Origin: Opisthorchis felineus
Lineage: Eukaryota > Platyhelminthes > Trematoda > Opisthorchiida > Opisthorchiidae
DNA: 64,000 nucleotides
Direction: 5' to 3'
Assembly: GCA_004794785.1 (NCBI GenBank)
Contig: SJOL01006410.1
Coordinates: 370,755 to 434,754, forward strand
Both the position numbers and the translations under genes were made by a program. Numbering within the stretch: the first letter of the stretch is position 1; each line of letters starts with the position of its first letter. This document shows positions 1-12,719 of this stretch, one piece after another. Under the pieces are notes generated by a model. The model had not been told where the DNA came from, ran no database searches, and saw nothing but the letters and a program-made list of their open reading frames with translations.

Positions 1-1048
1 GTGTAAAATGTAGTGTTGATGGGGAGATGGTGCAAATGCATAGAGCCAATCGTACACCGCAAATGAATTTGAACTTTTGGAAGAGGAAAACCGAAATTGC
101 GGCTGGAATCTAGGTTGGTTAAGTCCGAACGATATGTTCAGCGGTTTAGAATGAGGCGGTTGGACCTAGGTGAAAAATTTGTTTGTGGTTGCGATTACAG
201 GCTCGAGTGGGCGAGAGGCTGCGGTCGAGATTCTGAAGAAATAGTTGCGGGAGTGCCATCAGACTGGGTACGGCAGTGCCATGCCACCATTGCACTACAA
301 GTATGATTCTGCCAGGAGAGTATGCAGTACACTCATATAGCTATGCGAAAGGACAGCGTTGGTGTCAAGAGTAGTGTCTTGTGTTTTCAGCCAGTGGGAC
401 TAAGATCATGGTGACAGTAGTTGTGTAATTATGGGAATGTGGGGAGTTAGCCGATGTGGGAACGATCAGGGGGATCGCCGCTTGACAAGTTGGTCGAGGC
501 AATTAGAGTGTGAGTTAAACAGGAGGCGTTTGTAGGTTTGGCTCATTTACAGAGTCACATCATAGGGATTCGTTGGGCAAAGAAGGAATTACTGTTAAGA
601 CGGATAGCAGACAGAAAAGGATTGGATGAGTGGGGAGTTCTAAAATAATGCATAAGAACTGTAGTTTAACTTCAAGCTAATGCGTGAAGTGAACAGAAAG
701 ATGAGAGTAGAGTAAGGGTCACCGGCCACTGGGTCACTGTGGTCAGCTCTAAGCAAAGGGTGGTGCATGGCGAAGAATAGCTAATAGGGGCTACCTCTGA
801 ATGCCAGTATTCAGAGAATAATCGGGCCGCTACATTTTAATTGTAATGGATCACTTCTGGGAAAATGAGGGAGGAGCGCGCGTATTGTCGACGAAGTGCA
901 CTTGGTGTGGTGCAACCCCAAATTAGACGAAGCAGGCAACGGCCTTGCACGCTGATGTAAGCCGTGAGCGTCGCAAACTATAGTCAGGCTACTCAATGCA
1001 TTTTTTCACAAATCAGAAAAAAGGACAGGCTTCTTCCTCCTGAATTTC

Positions 1049-1130
1049 GTAGCGTCGCCGTACAGATCACGGCCGCGAGAAGCCCAAACCAGCTGCTACA
1101 AACGGACAACAACGGTGCTCTTTTATGGAC
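1049..1130 (+). repeat. Interspersed repeat copy, partner of 2654-2732
   Basis: This stretch matches the reverse complement of 2654-2732 over about 80 bases. The two share a GTAGCG start, a CAGCTGCTAC/CAGCTACAGAC middle block and an ACAACAACGGTGCTC end. The copies are in opposite orientation and clearly diverged, so they look like old members of a dispersed family and not a young inverted pair. The family is not recognised. Confidence 0.6.
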
Positions 1131-2653
1131 GTTCCGAATGGAAGGCCGGCCTCGGAACCACTGGTGACGGGTTACGCACCCCTGCTCCTGGGGGTTCGCG
1201 GGTATACAAACGCACCATGGTGCAACGCAAAAGGGCGATCTTCTTGCGGGTTGGACCTCCTCCTATTCTGAGTTAACGACAAAAATCACACAAACATATC
1301 CCATTTTACCAAAACGTACCTTTTACTGGATCCAACTTTCTTATACAGTCTTTTGCACCCAAATATCTTCATGGCAGAGGCTAGGCCGAACGTGAATTCC
1401 TGTTCTCGCTATAAATTCCGTAACTCAAACAACCCCTTAGCGTGCCCTCCTGTTCATGCTACCTCACAGCACTACATCTTCCAAGCTCGTCACGCTCACA
1501 TCTTGAATAGTCTCCCGAGAGAGCTTGAAATAGCACACGCCGTCATACGTTCGTGGATAACCTTCTAACTTGTTAAACTGATGCCGCCCTACCGGATACA
1601 CAGCTGCTCGCCTATCTCCTTAACGAACCGGGTTCAGAGCACCTTTGAATTTATCAAATTCTGCGTTCTCCTTCCCTCCAGAGTACTGCTGCTGCAGACT
1701 ATCTAAAAACATTAGGTTTTCCCGCTCAGCGTCATTCTTCCCTGGACCTGTTTCTGCACGCTATGCAACACCACTGTCACTCCCTTCTAATTTTTATGAG
1801 ACTTTACAAAGCCTGACATCCCATCTCGACCCATTAAGTTGCCCGTATATGCCAACACCATAAGAACAGATTCCTAATTCACCTCACCCGCCTCACAACT
1901 GCACACTAGGACAAGGTGCATACTGTCGTGTCAAGGTGACCTGGATTTATGTGGGTTCGGCGCTGTCCTTGTTGCGCTTGATCCACTCGTGTTATTTTAT
2001 ATACCGCGGGCTTGAAACCCGATATATTCAGTGCTGCCCCGCTGATACGCTTTAAACCGCGGTCACCTGTTGTATGCTAACCCGATGTGATTGCGCTGCA
2101 TTTCTAGCCTGGCTTTCACCTAGACAGGATAAAATATTTGGTGGCTAGACATCTTTAATGTATAAGCCGAGAGTAAGACAGCCGGATGATACACCACATT
2201 ACGCATCTAATGGCGTCCGTAGGAATAATAAATTCACGCGGTTGCTGAGTTCGTTCGGCAGGAAAGGTCGGCCAGATGCATTGCATCCAGGTGCATACGC
2301 ATGCCTATCATCTCCCCAGTATCAAGGCTGACTCACGCGGTGCCAGGGTTCAGAGACTGACCTTTACATACAGGAAGCCAGAAGCGAGCTGCTGGTACCT
2401 TCCAGTACGCCGGTTTGATTCTATCACGGCCCTAGCGTTTATTCATGAATCACCGACCTTGAACCAATTGTACAGTTTGCGTACAAAAAATAAGATGCTT
2501 CCTTTATTATAACCTGCTCTCCTCTTGATTTGCTTCAGGCGAATCATCCCTGCGGGGATGGTCGCACAGTTGCTCTGCACTATGATGGATTCGCATGCCC
2601 ACCAGCTTTCTTACTACGGGTGCTTCCTCCCTCTTCATTCGTCCTGAGAAAAC

Positions 2654-2732
2654 ATGTAAAAGAGCACCGTTGTTGTTTGTCTGTAGCTGCCGGGTTGGAC
2701 TTATAACCGCTGTCATTTATCTGGCAACGCTA
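2654..2732 (-). repeat. Interspersed repeat copy, partner of 1049-1130
   Basis: Read on the minus strand, this segment aligns with 1049-1130, with the block ACAACAACGGTGCTC identical in both. The short peptides read across both copies are similar, which reflects the repeat and not a gene. Confidence 0.6.
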
Positions 2733-3203
2733 CGAGTTACAAGAGGAGGGAAACTGTACTTTTGTTTGATTTAACGTCGCGGTGCTCATGGTTAACACCG
2801 ACGAGCAAAGCTGTTGTATCGTCGTCTTAGTTGGGGTTGCACCACACCAATTTCACTTCGTCAGCCATACATAACACACACGCTCCTCTTCAATGTTCCC
2901 GGGGGTGATCACGTACAAATAAAATATAATGACATCCCTAAGCCCATACTTCCAGCCTCCAGAGCAAACGCCTATGGGCTAGGGCGCCATGCATCACTTG
3001 CTGATTGGAGCTGACAGCAGTAATTTGGGGACTAATAACCCATATTCTTACCTTCAGTTTCCCTCTCAAAATGTAGCAACGTTCAGCTGACTTGCCAACT
3101 TCCAGTTAAACTACTCCTTTTCCGCCATCCCGGCCCGCCGTTGGTGATCGAGGATACTGCACCTCAACCCAAAGGCGGTCTAAGGGAGTAGACTTGGGCT
3201 TTT

Positions 3204-3960
3204 GTGTGCTTTTTCACCGGCCCACTAGTAGCACTGACCGCTGGTGTGCAACGGGCAGCGTATCATATCTCGTCGACTGTTGTGCTGGTGAACCTTGCCC
3301 ACTGTGCAGTAATGCTCTTCAGGCTTGTCCCAAAGATGAGTTCACATAATTTGCCTTTGGTTCTTATCCCCCGGGCCGTCCAAAAAAACACTAAAGTGCG
3401 CTCGCTTACCGGTCCACAAAGAAGGCATCTTATGATGTTGAGCTGGACCAAAGCACAGAATTCCATCACAGTGTGTCCCGGAAATCTGTGTGTCCGTATT
3501 TCCGGCTCCAAGGAAGAGCTTATCGGCAGCCGTGGGTAAATGTCCGGCTATTATGACCGACGCTGTAGAGCGCCTGCTAGAGGAAGGAGACGAAGATGAT
3601 TTCATGTGACTCATACATAGCCCATTAGCTCCAGACTGTTTGTCCGTCAATGAGACCTCATGCATTTCATGTAAGCCTCGTATTTCTTGAGGGTTATAGT
3701 CAGTAGGCAAAACAAGCAACAGGAAATCGCGCAATGCGAAACAGCCGTTGAAGATGGCGTTGTGTAAACAAGCATATACGAGATTGTCACCACTGAAGTG
3801 CTCCATAGGGAAAATATTGCTCCCTGTTTTTCAGCCGGCTGACTCATGGTGATATTTCGATAACCTAACTTGTATTTCCTCTCATTTCAGGACGTCAATA
3901 GCTCAATGAACACCGTGCACCGGCAGGAAATATGTAATAATCAGAATGACCAATAAAATT
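3204..3960. other. Possible coding region, strand unresolved
   Basis: Open frames overlap on both strands: 111 codons at 3204-3539 (+) and 154 codons at 3342-3806 (-). On the plus strand, frame 3424-3609 ends in a short acidic tail (ERLLEEGDEDDFM then stop). At 3861-3890 there is a textbook plus-strand acceptor: a branch-like CTAAC, a pyrimidine tract and TTTCAG. It is followed by 21 open codons and a TAA that is immediately followed by an AATAAA-type signal near 3952. This could be the 3' end of a plus-strand gene, but I could not join the pieces in phase and recognise no domain. The minus-strand frame is an equal candidate. Confidence 0.25.
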
Positions 3961-5690
3961 CAACTTTTCATGTTGTACAATTTGGACCTTCGACTTTTTC
4001 CAGGTATACATGGATAGGCGCTAGGTTTGTTCAGCTGTCCGCTATGATTGACATAGGTTCCATGTGGCCAGTTAATTGGGCATCGTGGACCCCTGGTCGC
4101 ATGTTAGTCGCGTGCGTCAGCTAGGTTCGCTCAGCTGTCCGCTATGCTCGACTTACTGGTCGTCCTAGAATACTTCGCAAGTCACACTGAAGCACTCTGC
4201 TGTTTAACAGTAAAATTGCAAGATTTATCCTGCAACAGTTAATGCGACTTCCGCGATTTTAACCCGGAATAGCAATTATCGAGGTATCTGAACACATGCT
4301 TCGGTATTCGACCAGTCAAGCTGATATAAATAGCAAAAATTAGTTACAGGATTTGCATCTCCACATATTTTGCATCCACAAGGGCCTTTTAGTTTCTAGA
4401 AAGTTCAGTGAACTATTTTAGCCGCAAAACTATCCACAAATCCGTCCAGTGTAAGCGATTCACCTGCAACCGCGATTCGCGATAGCTCATTACATTAGGC
4501 AACGCATTCACAGACGGTGGTGATTGATCGCCTTGAGTATTCAGTTATTTAAACAAATCACCTACGTAGATAATTTGCAGAATAATTCATTTTACATAGG
4601 CGTTCTACACTATGAAGTAATAACCAGGAAAACGTCGTTGCTTTCGAGAAATCAATCTCATTGTGCGAATACTGAGCGGCACCAGGGATGCATTCGGGGC
4701 ATTTTAAACAAGCGACAACCGCATGATGCAAGCTACTAGCGAATCAATCAAGGGCCTAATCAATCACAACCGGATGAATTCAAACGTCCAGTGCAGGATG
4801 CAGAACAGCGTCTGGGAATATTCTTTTTATACTAAGAAAAACACAGTGAATTTGCCTGATAAAATAGGTTTCCAGTAGCGAACCGAAGCTTTTCCTTGAT
4901 CAGTTTCAGGAGGAACGTCTTTGATCCATATAGTTTTCACAGGCCTTGGGAGCTTTTTAATGAAGTTGTCTAAAAAAAGCAGCAATTTAATGCGATAACT
5001 GGAGCCCTCGGAATTCCGGGTTGGTACGCCATTGGACCAAAGATCTGCATAGGTGATGCCAGGATGCTAGAACAATTCTAATTCATCAGATCGGCTCACC
5101 AGTGCATAGTACTCAGGAAAGGTCCTTGTCTGATATTGAAGCTTCAGGCTGCTTTCGCTTGCATGGTATTAACCGGCAAAAACTACGGCCACATTTGGCC
5201 GTAACTGGTCACGACATAGTACGTTTTTTGTAAGCGAACACCGAAGCCAAGCAGTGAAGTATATAAAAAACTACGTCAGTAGCGTCAAAGGAAAATTAGA
5301 AAAAATATTCTGTCGATGAATGTAATAGTTTTGAGATGGTCCAGGTAAAAATCCATTGTATACAGAATGAACACCGTCGTCTTGCTACGGTAAAACAATA
5401 TCATTTCCCTTCATAAATCTCATTAGGACAGGAATAAGACAAGTCTCGAGCTATCAGCGTTTCGTTTGCTCCCGTCCATCATGGGTGCGAAATAAGCAAC
5501 ATTTATAAGACAAGCATTAAGCAACGGGCGGTGAAAAATAATATTGTTTAACAGGTATATATACGTGGGCATGTGTTTAAGAGAGAAGACACGAGTTTCT
5601 GATCCGTGCATTCTGTGCGCACGAGGACGACCACCCGTTGTTGGTCAGTATGGCTTCACTAAATGCTAGCAAGGATAAGTTCAAATTGCG
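3961..5690. other. No gene seen
   Basis: Only short frames with stops. The one regularity is a spaced direct repeat at 4020 and 4120, listed separately. Nothing else supports a gene. Confidence 0.5.
4020..4147 (+). repeat. Two short direct repeats exactly 100 bp apart
   Basis: The motif GCTAGGTT..TCAGCTGTCCGCTATG occurs at 4020 and again at 4120, about 27 bases each with two mismatches. The exact 100-base spacing suggests a decayed tandem duplication. Confidence 0.6.
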
Positions 5691-5853
5691 CTACAATACC
5701 ACGTCATAATTGTGAACCGTTTCAACAAGACGTATATCAATTGGTGCAGCCGAGGTACTTGTTATAGTTTGTACTGTACGCGGTGGTCTGGTGCTTGTGA
5801 CAGACTTATTGGACGATGCTCCGCCACTCTTTGGGGCACGTAGGTCATTTCCG
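5691..5853 (-). CDS. Candidate terminal exon, function unknown
   Basis: On the minus strand an AG acceptor (ATACTAG) at 5854 opens a frame of about 53 codons rich in Ser, Thr and Pro. It ends in ETVHNYDVVL and a TAG at 5691. A second frame from the same acceptor is also open for about 30 codons, and that is the frame that fits in phase with the upstream candidate exon at 6332-6198. The hydrophobic C-terminus resembles a PDZ-ligand tail, but no domain is visible. I cannot decide between the two frames, so this is a weak call. Confidence 0.25.
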
Positions 5854-6197
5854 CTAGTATGGGCATTCGCAATACAGGTGAGGATATATATAGCATGTAA
5901 GGCGAAAAGGTTGGGCAAACTCAGAGAACTAGAATACTGTGCGATCTTCTTGGTCGTTGAGACCAGCCAAAACTATGCCGCCGGATGCGTATGCTTGAAG
6001 GGCGATTTTGTTTCATGACGGATGTTTGTTGCTATTTGGTTAGCTTTTGATGATATGATCATAACCAATTTCCTTCCGGAAACGGCAAAATCCGAGGTGA
6101 ATCAAAAATGATATAGTTTATAAAAAAGCAACCAACTGTTGGCCCCAAATAACGTACAAAAAATTTTCAATTAAAAGGGAAGGTGTAGTCTTTTCAC

Positions 6198-6332
6198 CTG
6201 CGTAAGGTAAATCGGGGGCGTTTCTGACTGCTGATTCACGAGTTGAGATACTGTCGACGGTTGTTAGATTTTGTGTGGGAAAAGTTTGTGTTTGTAGATT
6301 GTAAGGCCAGTCTTCAAAGCGGAATCTGACAG
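6198..6332 (-). CDS. Candidate internal exon, function unknown
   Basis: A 135-nt minus-strand segment is bounded by an AAATCAG acceptor and a good CAG|GTGAAA donor. The frame is open throughout and contains FRFEDWPYN and a run of polar residues. No family is recognised. If real, it lies upstream of the candidate terminal exon at 5853-5691 in the same direction, with an intron of about 340 bases. Confidence 0.25.
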
Positions 6333-6399
6333 CTGATTTCAGGATGCCCTTTCCGTGGACGAAACGCAAACCTGAGGCAAGACAAGCCCAAAGCAAGGA

Positions 6400-9300
6400 G
6401 TACTCGTATTACATTAAATCATAAAGCCCATGCATCGAAAGAAAGTGAATCAGATCTCAACTCGAATTCCAAACGGGCCAATTAAATTACATGTAAGCCA
6501 TAAATTTAGAACCAATCATGTTATAGGTATAAAGTGCTCTTAAGAATCTATATAAACGAAAGAAGACTAGAGAGAAATATCCCCCCTACATGTGCCGCCG
6601 ATGTCTCCTTGTAGGTGACGGAAAGTTTACAAACTAATTGCCAAGCCCGATATACAGACCAACTACCACCTGGTCAATGGTCACCTAACGCACCCGGTTA
6701 GCGTATATTTTGACATATTGCCCGAGCCTGGGCTGTTCAAGTGAGAATTCAGTACAATAGCCACTCATATCTAACCAGACCAAACCACTGAATAGTTTCG
6801 TAGTCAGATGCGTCGCGCGGTCCATTTCCGGCTGACGACACCGTGGTTACGATTGAATGTTTTCCTGATTCCGTGCCAAACAGGGTCCATGTAAAATGGT
6901 ACTTGAAATGACGAATCACTGATAGCAGGCCAAGACAGGAGAAAAGATTTTCTTGTCGTTGCCGGTGAATCTTTAGAACAAACGTATTCAACGAAGAAGT
7001 TGGGCGTATGTGAAGCTAGATACTTCCGCATGAACAGGAAGGGTACTGGATAAGCCTAAAACAGAATTTTGAGGGACGAGATGTCTACATGTAGGATGGC
7101 ATATTATGCATATTATGATCTAGGAGTGTGGCTTTGAAGGATGTTCCAGAGGTCAAAAGGTGCACAAGACACGTAGCCACAAGGCTTTTACCTGCGCACA
7201 AATGCATAACAGTACCACGGATGAGGTGGTTTTAGAGGTCTGTACTCAATCCAGATTGTGATCGGTGGGATGCGTTCCCAATGTTGGTTGTAAAATGACA
7301 CGCACAAGCTTCGTGGCCTTTTATTTACTGTAACAAACCAAAGTAATCATTACGGAAGTGTAAAGTGAAAAATTCATGATGAGTGCATTAGAAACCTTCA
7401 CAGAAGAAGTAGTCGCTAAAAAACAATCTACGGATTTTGAGAAGTGTTTATTTTGGTCCATTCTACGTCAAACCAGTGCAGATTCAGAAAACTATGGGTG
7501 AAACGTTTGACACAAAAGGTTGGGCTTAGCTCTAGTACATTGTCCTCTTTGAGTTGAATATACTGCTGAACTGCAAGAAACAGATACAGAAGTGTCTTGT
7601 TGCATAATCTACAGCTCTGTGATACAGGTAAATTACAGCGTCTGAAACTAGCCTACGAGCTCACTCGCTCGCAACAAAGTGATGCATTCACATATGGATC
7701 CAAACATTACCCCTATTTCATAGCAGAAATAACGTAATTAGGTTGTTGCAATCAACTTCAGATAATTCAGCACAGCTTATTTCCATAGTATGCCTGTTCG
7801 CCAAACTTGGTGGTCTGCACTGATATTAGCCATCTAATCGGAAGCATTTTTGGCAGGAAATGTGGGATGTGAGACATAAAGGTGCAGACAAAAAGTATGA
7901 CAACGGATGAGCATTTAAGATTTCCTTCTCCAAGTCAATGGACAAAATCCGTACATCGCCTCCATGAATGGTGGGTAGCAGAAAAAGAAGCTGGTGTCTG
8001 TAGATCTAGCCACCGATCTGTCAATCCATCACTATAGTATGCATCACCAGAACCTTGTCGTCGGAGCAAAGCCTACTCGTTCTGCTGTAACCCATGGACC
8101 GCGTAAAACATCGTATCTTATGAGGCTGATGACAGCTCTGTCGGACTCCTATTGGACAAGGAAATAGGATAAAGCAAGCGTGCTTTTTTAAAATGTGCGC
8201 TGACACCTTTTAGCCCACTGGTGGGTTGATGTAATTTTTCCGCATCGACAGTCTGGCCCAGTTTCTTGATACTTTTGCATGGAACTTCTACCATAGTGTT
8301 GCACATGAGTTGATGATGAATGTCATGAAACGTGGCTATCAAAGTCTCCATGCATACTTCAGAAAGGAGATAGGCACTTGTTTGTGTTCGGTTACCTTAA
8401 AAAACTTGCACCATTCAAGCAAACCAAGCGTAGTGTTAATGGCGCGACAGGGTTGTTTGAGCTACTTTAGTTAAGCTAATTTGGTTTCCTTAGGAAAGTG
8501 AACAGTACTTCGTGTAGCTGACTTCACTGTCTCATGGGATGGACAATCTGTCTCTAAAAGATGTACTTCAGAAGTTTTGCTGTGAAACGTGCATTTGCTT
8601 CGTAACGGTACTTTTTGGCAAATAGGTGAACGGTTTTCAGGGAAAGGGCCGTGGTAAACGGTGGAAACTGCGTTCTTCCTTACATTGCAACACACGCATA
8701 GAACTAATTTGCACACAGGGTTGGCCAAGTACTTTTACACTCGGAAGCACCTTGCTAGACTATCTATCGCTGGTAATGGGACCGGGTCACTTCGTCTCTT
8801 CCTTCGGAGCATTCTCTCTCTACATGGGTTCTCTTAGAGAAAGACGTTGATGTAGTGTATGATAAAAACACCGATCACAGTAAATTTCCCAATCGGGGGA
8901 GCTGAATAATTTAGTGAAGCCCAACTGATTTGCTCGCCAGTAGTTTTTCTGCACACATTCATACTATTATGCAGCATCGTCAAGAGTTTTGAGAGCATCT
9001 ATAAATAAAGTACATCACCGGAAACCCGCCCAAAAGGCTGACTAGCTAATTAAAAAGTTTGTTGACAAACAATTGACGCCCAACACTGCAGGAGTGTTTT
9101 ATGGACAACCAACTGATTGGTGGGACAAAAGATCAACTGAGTGGACGGCACAGCGTCTGCGTGACTGGTGTGCTTATCAGGTGCCATGTGTTATAGTGTC
9201 AAGGCCAGCTAAGCACTCGCACAAAACACTTTCGGTGGCACAAGACTGGATTGCGTAGGCGTATTGTAACAACGTTGGCCAAACGACGTCTTTTGATCGA

Positions 9301-9740
9301 CTCCTGCAGCCTGTATTGGAAATCGGTAGATGAATCGAAAAGCTTCGATCGGGTAAACTACATGACCACTGTTGACTAAACCTGAGAAGACTGCAATTCT
9401 GTTAGATCTGGTGACTCAGCTGGAAATTCAAGAAAGAATGTGCCCTCGTACCCTGTTGTTAAGTCCCCCTAGTCGTTCGCCCAACATATTCTGCTGTATA
9501 ACAGCTAATCAGGCAGAACGGGTTCGGTGCAAGAATAACAAACGTTTTTTTGCCTGAATACTCCCATAGTTTCAACAAGAAAGCATTGAGGAAGACTAAT
9601 GTTTCCAGGGTCTCGTCGTCGAGTCGGTACGTAGGTATTGGCTAAAACAGGGACAAATAATGGAATGGGAAACTAGTACTGATTACGAGATTGAAAGAAG
9701 TGAAAAACAGACCGTTGGTTATTAACAAAATCACCATAGA
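6400..9740. other. No gene seen
   Basis: Open frames up to about 85 codons occur on both strands without domains, composition bias or matched splice sites. I see no repeat of note. Read as intergenic or intronic DNA. Confidence 0.5.
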
Positions 9741-9880
9741 ATGTCGTCCGATTTGGGTTCAAGTAGAACACAAGAGTGGCGGAAACTCGGGCACTGCGCC
9801 TGCCTGATGAGCCTCAACAAGGGGAAACCGTTGGCTGTTGAAGAGCTTTCAGCAAGCTTAAGAGTAGTCTCCTTCCGGTA
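9741..9880 (+). repeat. Degenerate hammerhead-bearing repeat, plus copy
   Basis: This belongs to the same family as the element at 43813-44287: the GTCC[AG]ATTTGGGT[CT]CAAGTAGAACA lead and the block CTGCGCCTGCCTGATGAGCC are shared. The hammerhead core CTGATGA (9804-9810) and GAAA (9824-9827) are present. The base closing stem II next to GAAA is missing and the cleavage-site GGTC is reduced to GTT, so the ribozyme should be dead. It is an old copy. Confidence 0.7.
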
Positions 9881-9899
9881 CCAAAGCCTCATCTAAATG

Positions 9900-12430
9900 G
9901 ATAGTTTAAAGCGGCCTAATAGACTGTCGAGAGACTGGATCGAAGAGTATGTATCACATGAATCTTACCGGATCCTGTTATTGTAATGCGGCTGCTCCGG
10001 TTGTAGTCAAGCAATGCTGTTTTAGTGAGGCTTGGTTTTCACAAGCTTGATGTGAGAACCCCAGAAACGGGGAAAATGTAGACGTGTTACACAACATATT
10101 CTCTGGGCCTCAGGATATCTCTGATATGGCATTGACATTATGACCTAAAAAGTCCATTTTGACCAGTGTGGACAATCAGATGGCAGGAGGACTAGCCGCA
10201 GTAATTCTGTTGAAAGTTATAGAGGTTAATCGAATATGATTTCTTATTGATTTGACAGTATTTAAACGACTGGTGATGATGCATGGGTCAAACATTATTG
10301 ACATGCAAAAACATTACTAATCGCGTACAGTGCTATGAGTTTCGTTACGCTGGCAGCACAGTTAGACTGACTGTGGCTTTGCTTACGGCCTTTTCTCCGA
10401 CGATGGCTGGAGTGTCACTCCACTTACCCACCTACCCCACAAACGGTCACCGTCAGGTTGGTCGGGGACAGGTCACATGTTCCAACAGGCTTGGAGAAAG
10501 GAGTAAGTGTGAGACGGTGTTTGAATAATCAGGCGATGTGATTGTTCGGAAAAGTAGATGAAGTGGTGTACCTCGAACTGACATGATCTCGGTCATCCAT
10601 TTAACAAGGGCACACCATTAGATTCGTCAAGACCAAACCACGTTTTCTAACAGGCATTGTCAAACCGGCAATTGTGAATCCGCTTCGTAGCAGCAAACAA
10701 ATAGGTAAAATCGATCCCACAGAAGGGCAGCTGTTGCATATCTACAAAGAAAACACAATCATTGTCCGGATAGCACTAACGTAACACAGGTAACTGCTTT
10801 TTACCTATCTTTACATTCATTAACTTCTGACGACAACCTTAAAACTATGTACTGGTGATCCAGGCCACCAGGGCGTCCATTAGTCAGGCTATGTCCAAAC
10901 AGGTAGGGTGGAAAAACTGAATGTGAATTTGCCGATTCAGTTGTGAACGAAAGACGGACCCGTTGATCGTTAAAATCAGACAATTAGTCGATACATTGTG
11001 AGGGATCAAAGTTACCACCTGAAGAGGCAGGCAACAAGCCAAAACAGGCTACTATTTTGATGCACTCAGATTTCCTTGGTTCCGTCGCGGAGGTACTATC
11101 ATCAGATTAGTACTGTCCAGTACATTCCGCACGCTCAGGCTTGTAAACACGAGGAAGTTGGAGCACTACGGACAACGAGCAGTGCACTAGCATAGCGGCT
11201 CGAACGTCTGTAGCGCCAAGGCCGAGTTCTTGACGGCCTAAAACGGTAATCGAAAAGGGTCAGTCGAAACTTCATCCACATAGTCATTGAAAGTGCAACA
11301 AACTGATGTATAGGTTATTCGGGGTTAAATGACGGTAGATATCCTAAAAATCCTTTCAATCTTTGTGACTATGCACTTTACCTATAAATGTTTTACGTCT
11401 GCGACTGGTGAGAGTGGTTTTATATTTTAATCTCTCGAAATCCGCATTCTTGCAGGTTCACTGAGATGAATTAATATGACGGAACATTTCACCCTCTCAT
11501 GTAAGTGTCCTCTGGAGTTTCTTACTAACGAAGTGCTGATTGTGAAAATTCGAACGGACCAAAATAACCAGGAAACAATTGCATAGGAACGACAACTTCT
11601 CCAGGTTTATCTAAATATGTAGGTGTCTCATCGTGGGAAGATGAATACACCAAAAACAAGAAAAATTCGTTTACAAGGAAACCTCTCCACAGGTAAAGAG
11701 AGACACCAGACGAAGACCCACTCTGTCGGTCTTCAAGACCAATTTTGCCGTGTCAGAAGGATCATCTTGTAAAAGTACGTGTTGACTTGCTTGATAAGAT
11801 TGCAACATCTCTTTAGTGAAAATGTCTAGTAAACATGTCGTCTTAAAATACCGTAGTATGTCATTGACCGGTGCGTCATAACTGAGGTAATCTTTGAACA
11901 TTTGCATAGCAAAGAACGAGTAACCGGTCATTTATAGCTTTAACTGAAAGGTTCCGTGCTGCATACGAGTTTGTGAGAAATTACGGGTTCAGTGGATTGA
12001 ACTAGAAAGCTATTTGAATACGAGTAGTTTGAAGCCAGCCTCGTATGGTCAAAATATTGAGTGTTTCAAGCTCAACTTGCTACGGTTAATTGTAATCCTT
12101 ATTTTTACACAAATAGTCTGTGTCATTTGTATGGCATCGAAACAAACGAAACCTGAAAGAAGATATTCTAGTTCAAGAATACAACGTTTAGTATCCGCAA
12201 TGTTGGAATGTGTTTCGAGCCCAGGATAACACAAATAATTCTTTAGTTGACCCGCAACGAATGACTGCTGAAAATAGGAACGATGAACTACACAGCTGGA
12301 CCTAAAGTAGCTCAGAAGCTGTGTGGTTTGATTGTTGCTTAGCCGGAGTATTACTACAGACACACTGGTTTTAAGGGGAGATTGAACTGAATACGGCTGA
12401 ATGTCCCGTTCTTCTTCAGCCGAACTTGTC
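9900..12430. other. No gene seen
   Basis: Nothing beyond short frames, the longest near 86 codons and of low complexity. No domain, RNA gene or repeat could be supported. Confidence 0.5.
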
Positions 12431-12439
12431 GCACAAGAC

Positions 12440-12580
12440 CGCTGTATAATTTGGTTGGTACGAAATTCGAGATTACGCAGTGCATCGTATAGATAGAACG
12501 CACTACTCATGTGGTTGTTGAAAACTCTCCGACAGCCCAAGACCGACATCGCCCTTCTTCACGCTCATTATGCAGGCGCA
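12440..12580 (-). repeat. Degenerate hammerhead-bearing repeat, minus copy
   Basis: The reverse complement carries the family blocks GGGCACTGCGCCTGC and GAAGAAGGGCGA...GGTC..GGGCTGTC, followed by a TTTTCAACA tail. The CTGATGA core has become ATAATGA and stem II is broken. Most of the first 40 codons of a 166-codon minus-strand frame here come from this repeat, so that frame is not a gene. Confidence 0.65.
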
Positions 12581-12639
12581 GTGCCCGTTAAAACCACACT
12601 GGTGTGCAAATAAGTGAGATTCACGAATTTTATTCAATT

Positions 12640-12715
12640 TGGGTTCATCATATGATAAAGTTGACGAAAACTATGGGACTGCGCCTGTCTGGTGAGCTCC
12701 CAGGAGGGTACTAGT
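12640..12715 (+). repeat. Truncated hammerhead-bearing repeat, plus copy
   Basis: The block TTGACGAAAACTATGGGACT followed by GCGCCTGTCTGGTGAGCTCCC matches the family's 5' ribozyme half. The core is CTGGTGA (12689-12695), with G in place of an invariant A, and the copy ends before the GAAA strand. It lies about 60 bases from the minus-oriented copy at 12440-12580, so the two are divergently placed. Confidence 0.6.
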
Positions 12716-12719
12716 GTGT

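Larger units (their letters stand above)
1..3200. other. Gene-poor stretch with old repeat copies
   Basis: No reading frame here has a recognisable domain or a convincing pair of splice sites. Open frames are short and lie on both strands, as expected by chance. The only structure I can support is a pair of diverged inverted repeat copies (listed separately at 1049 and 2654). The rest is read as intergenic or intronic DNA. Confidence 0.5.

Noticed and set aside
12049..12549. 166-codon minus-strand frame as a gene
   Set aside because: Its start lies in a decayed hammerhead repeat and the rest shows no domain.
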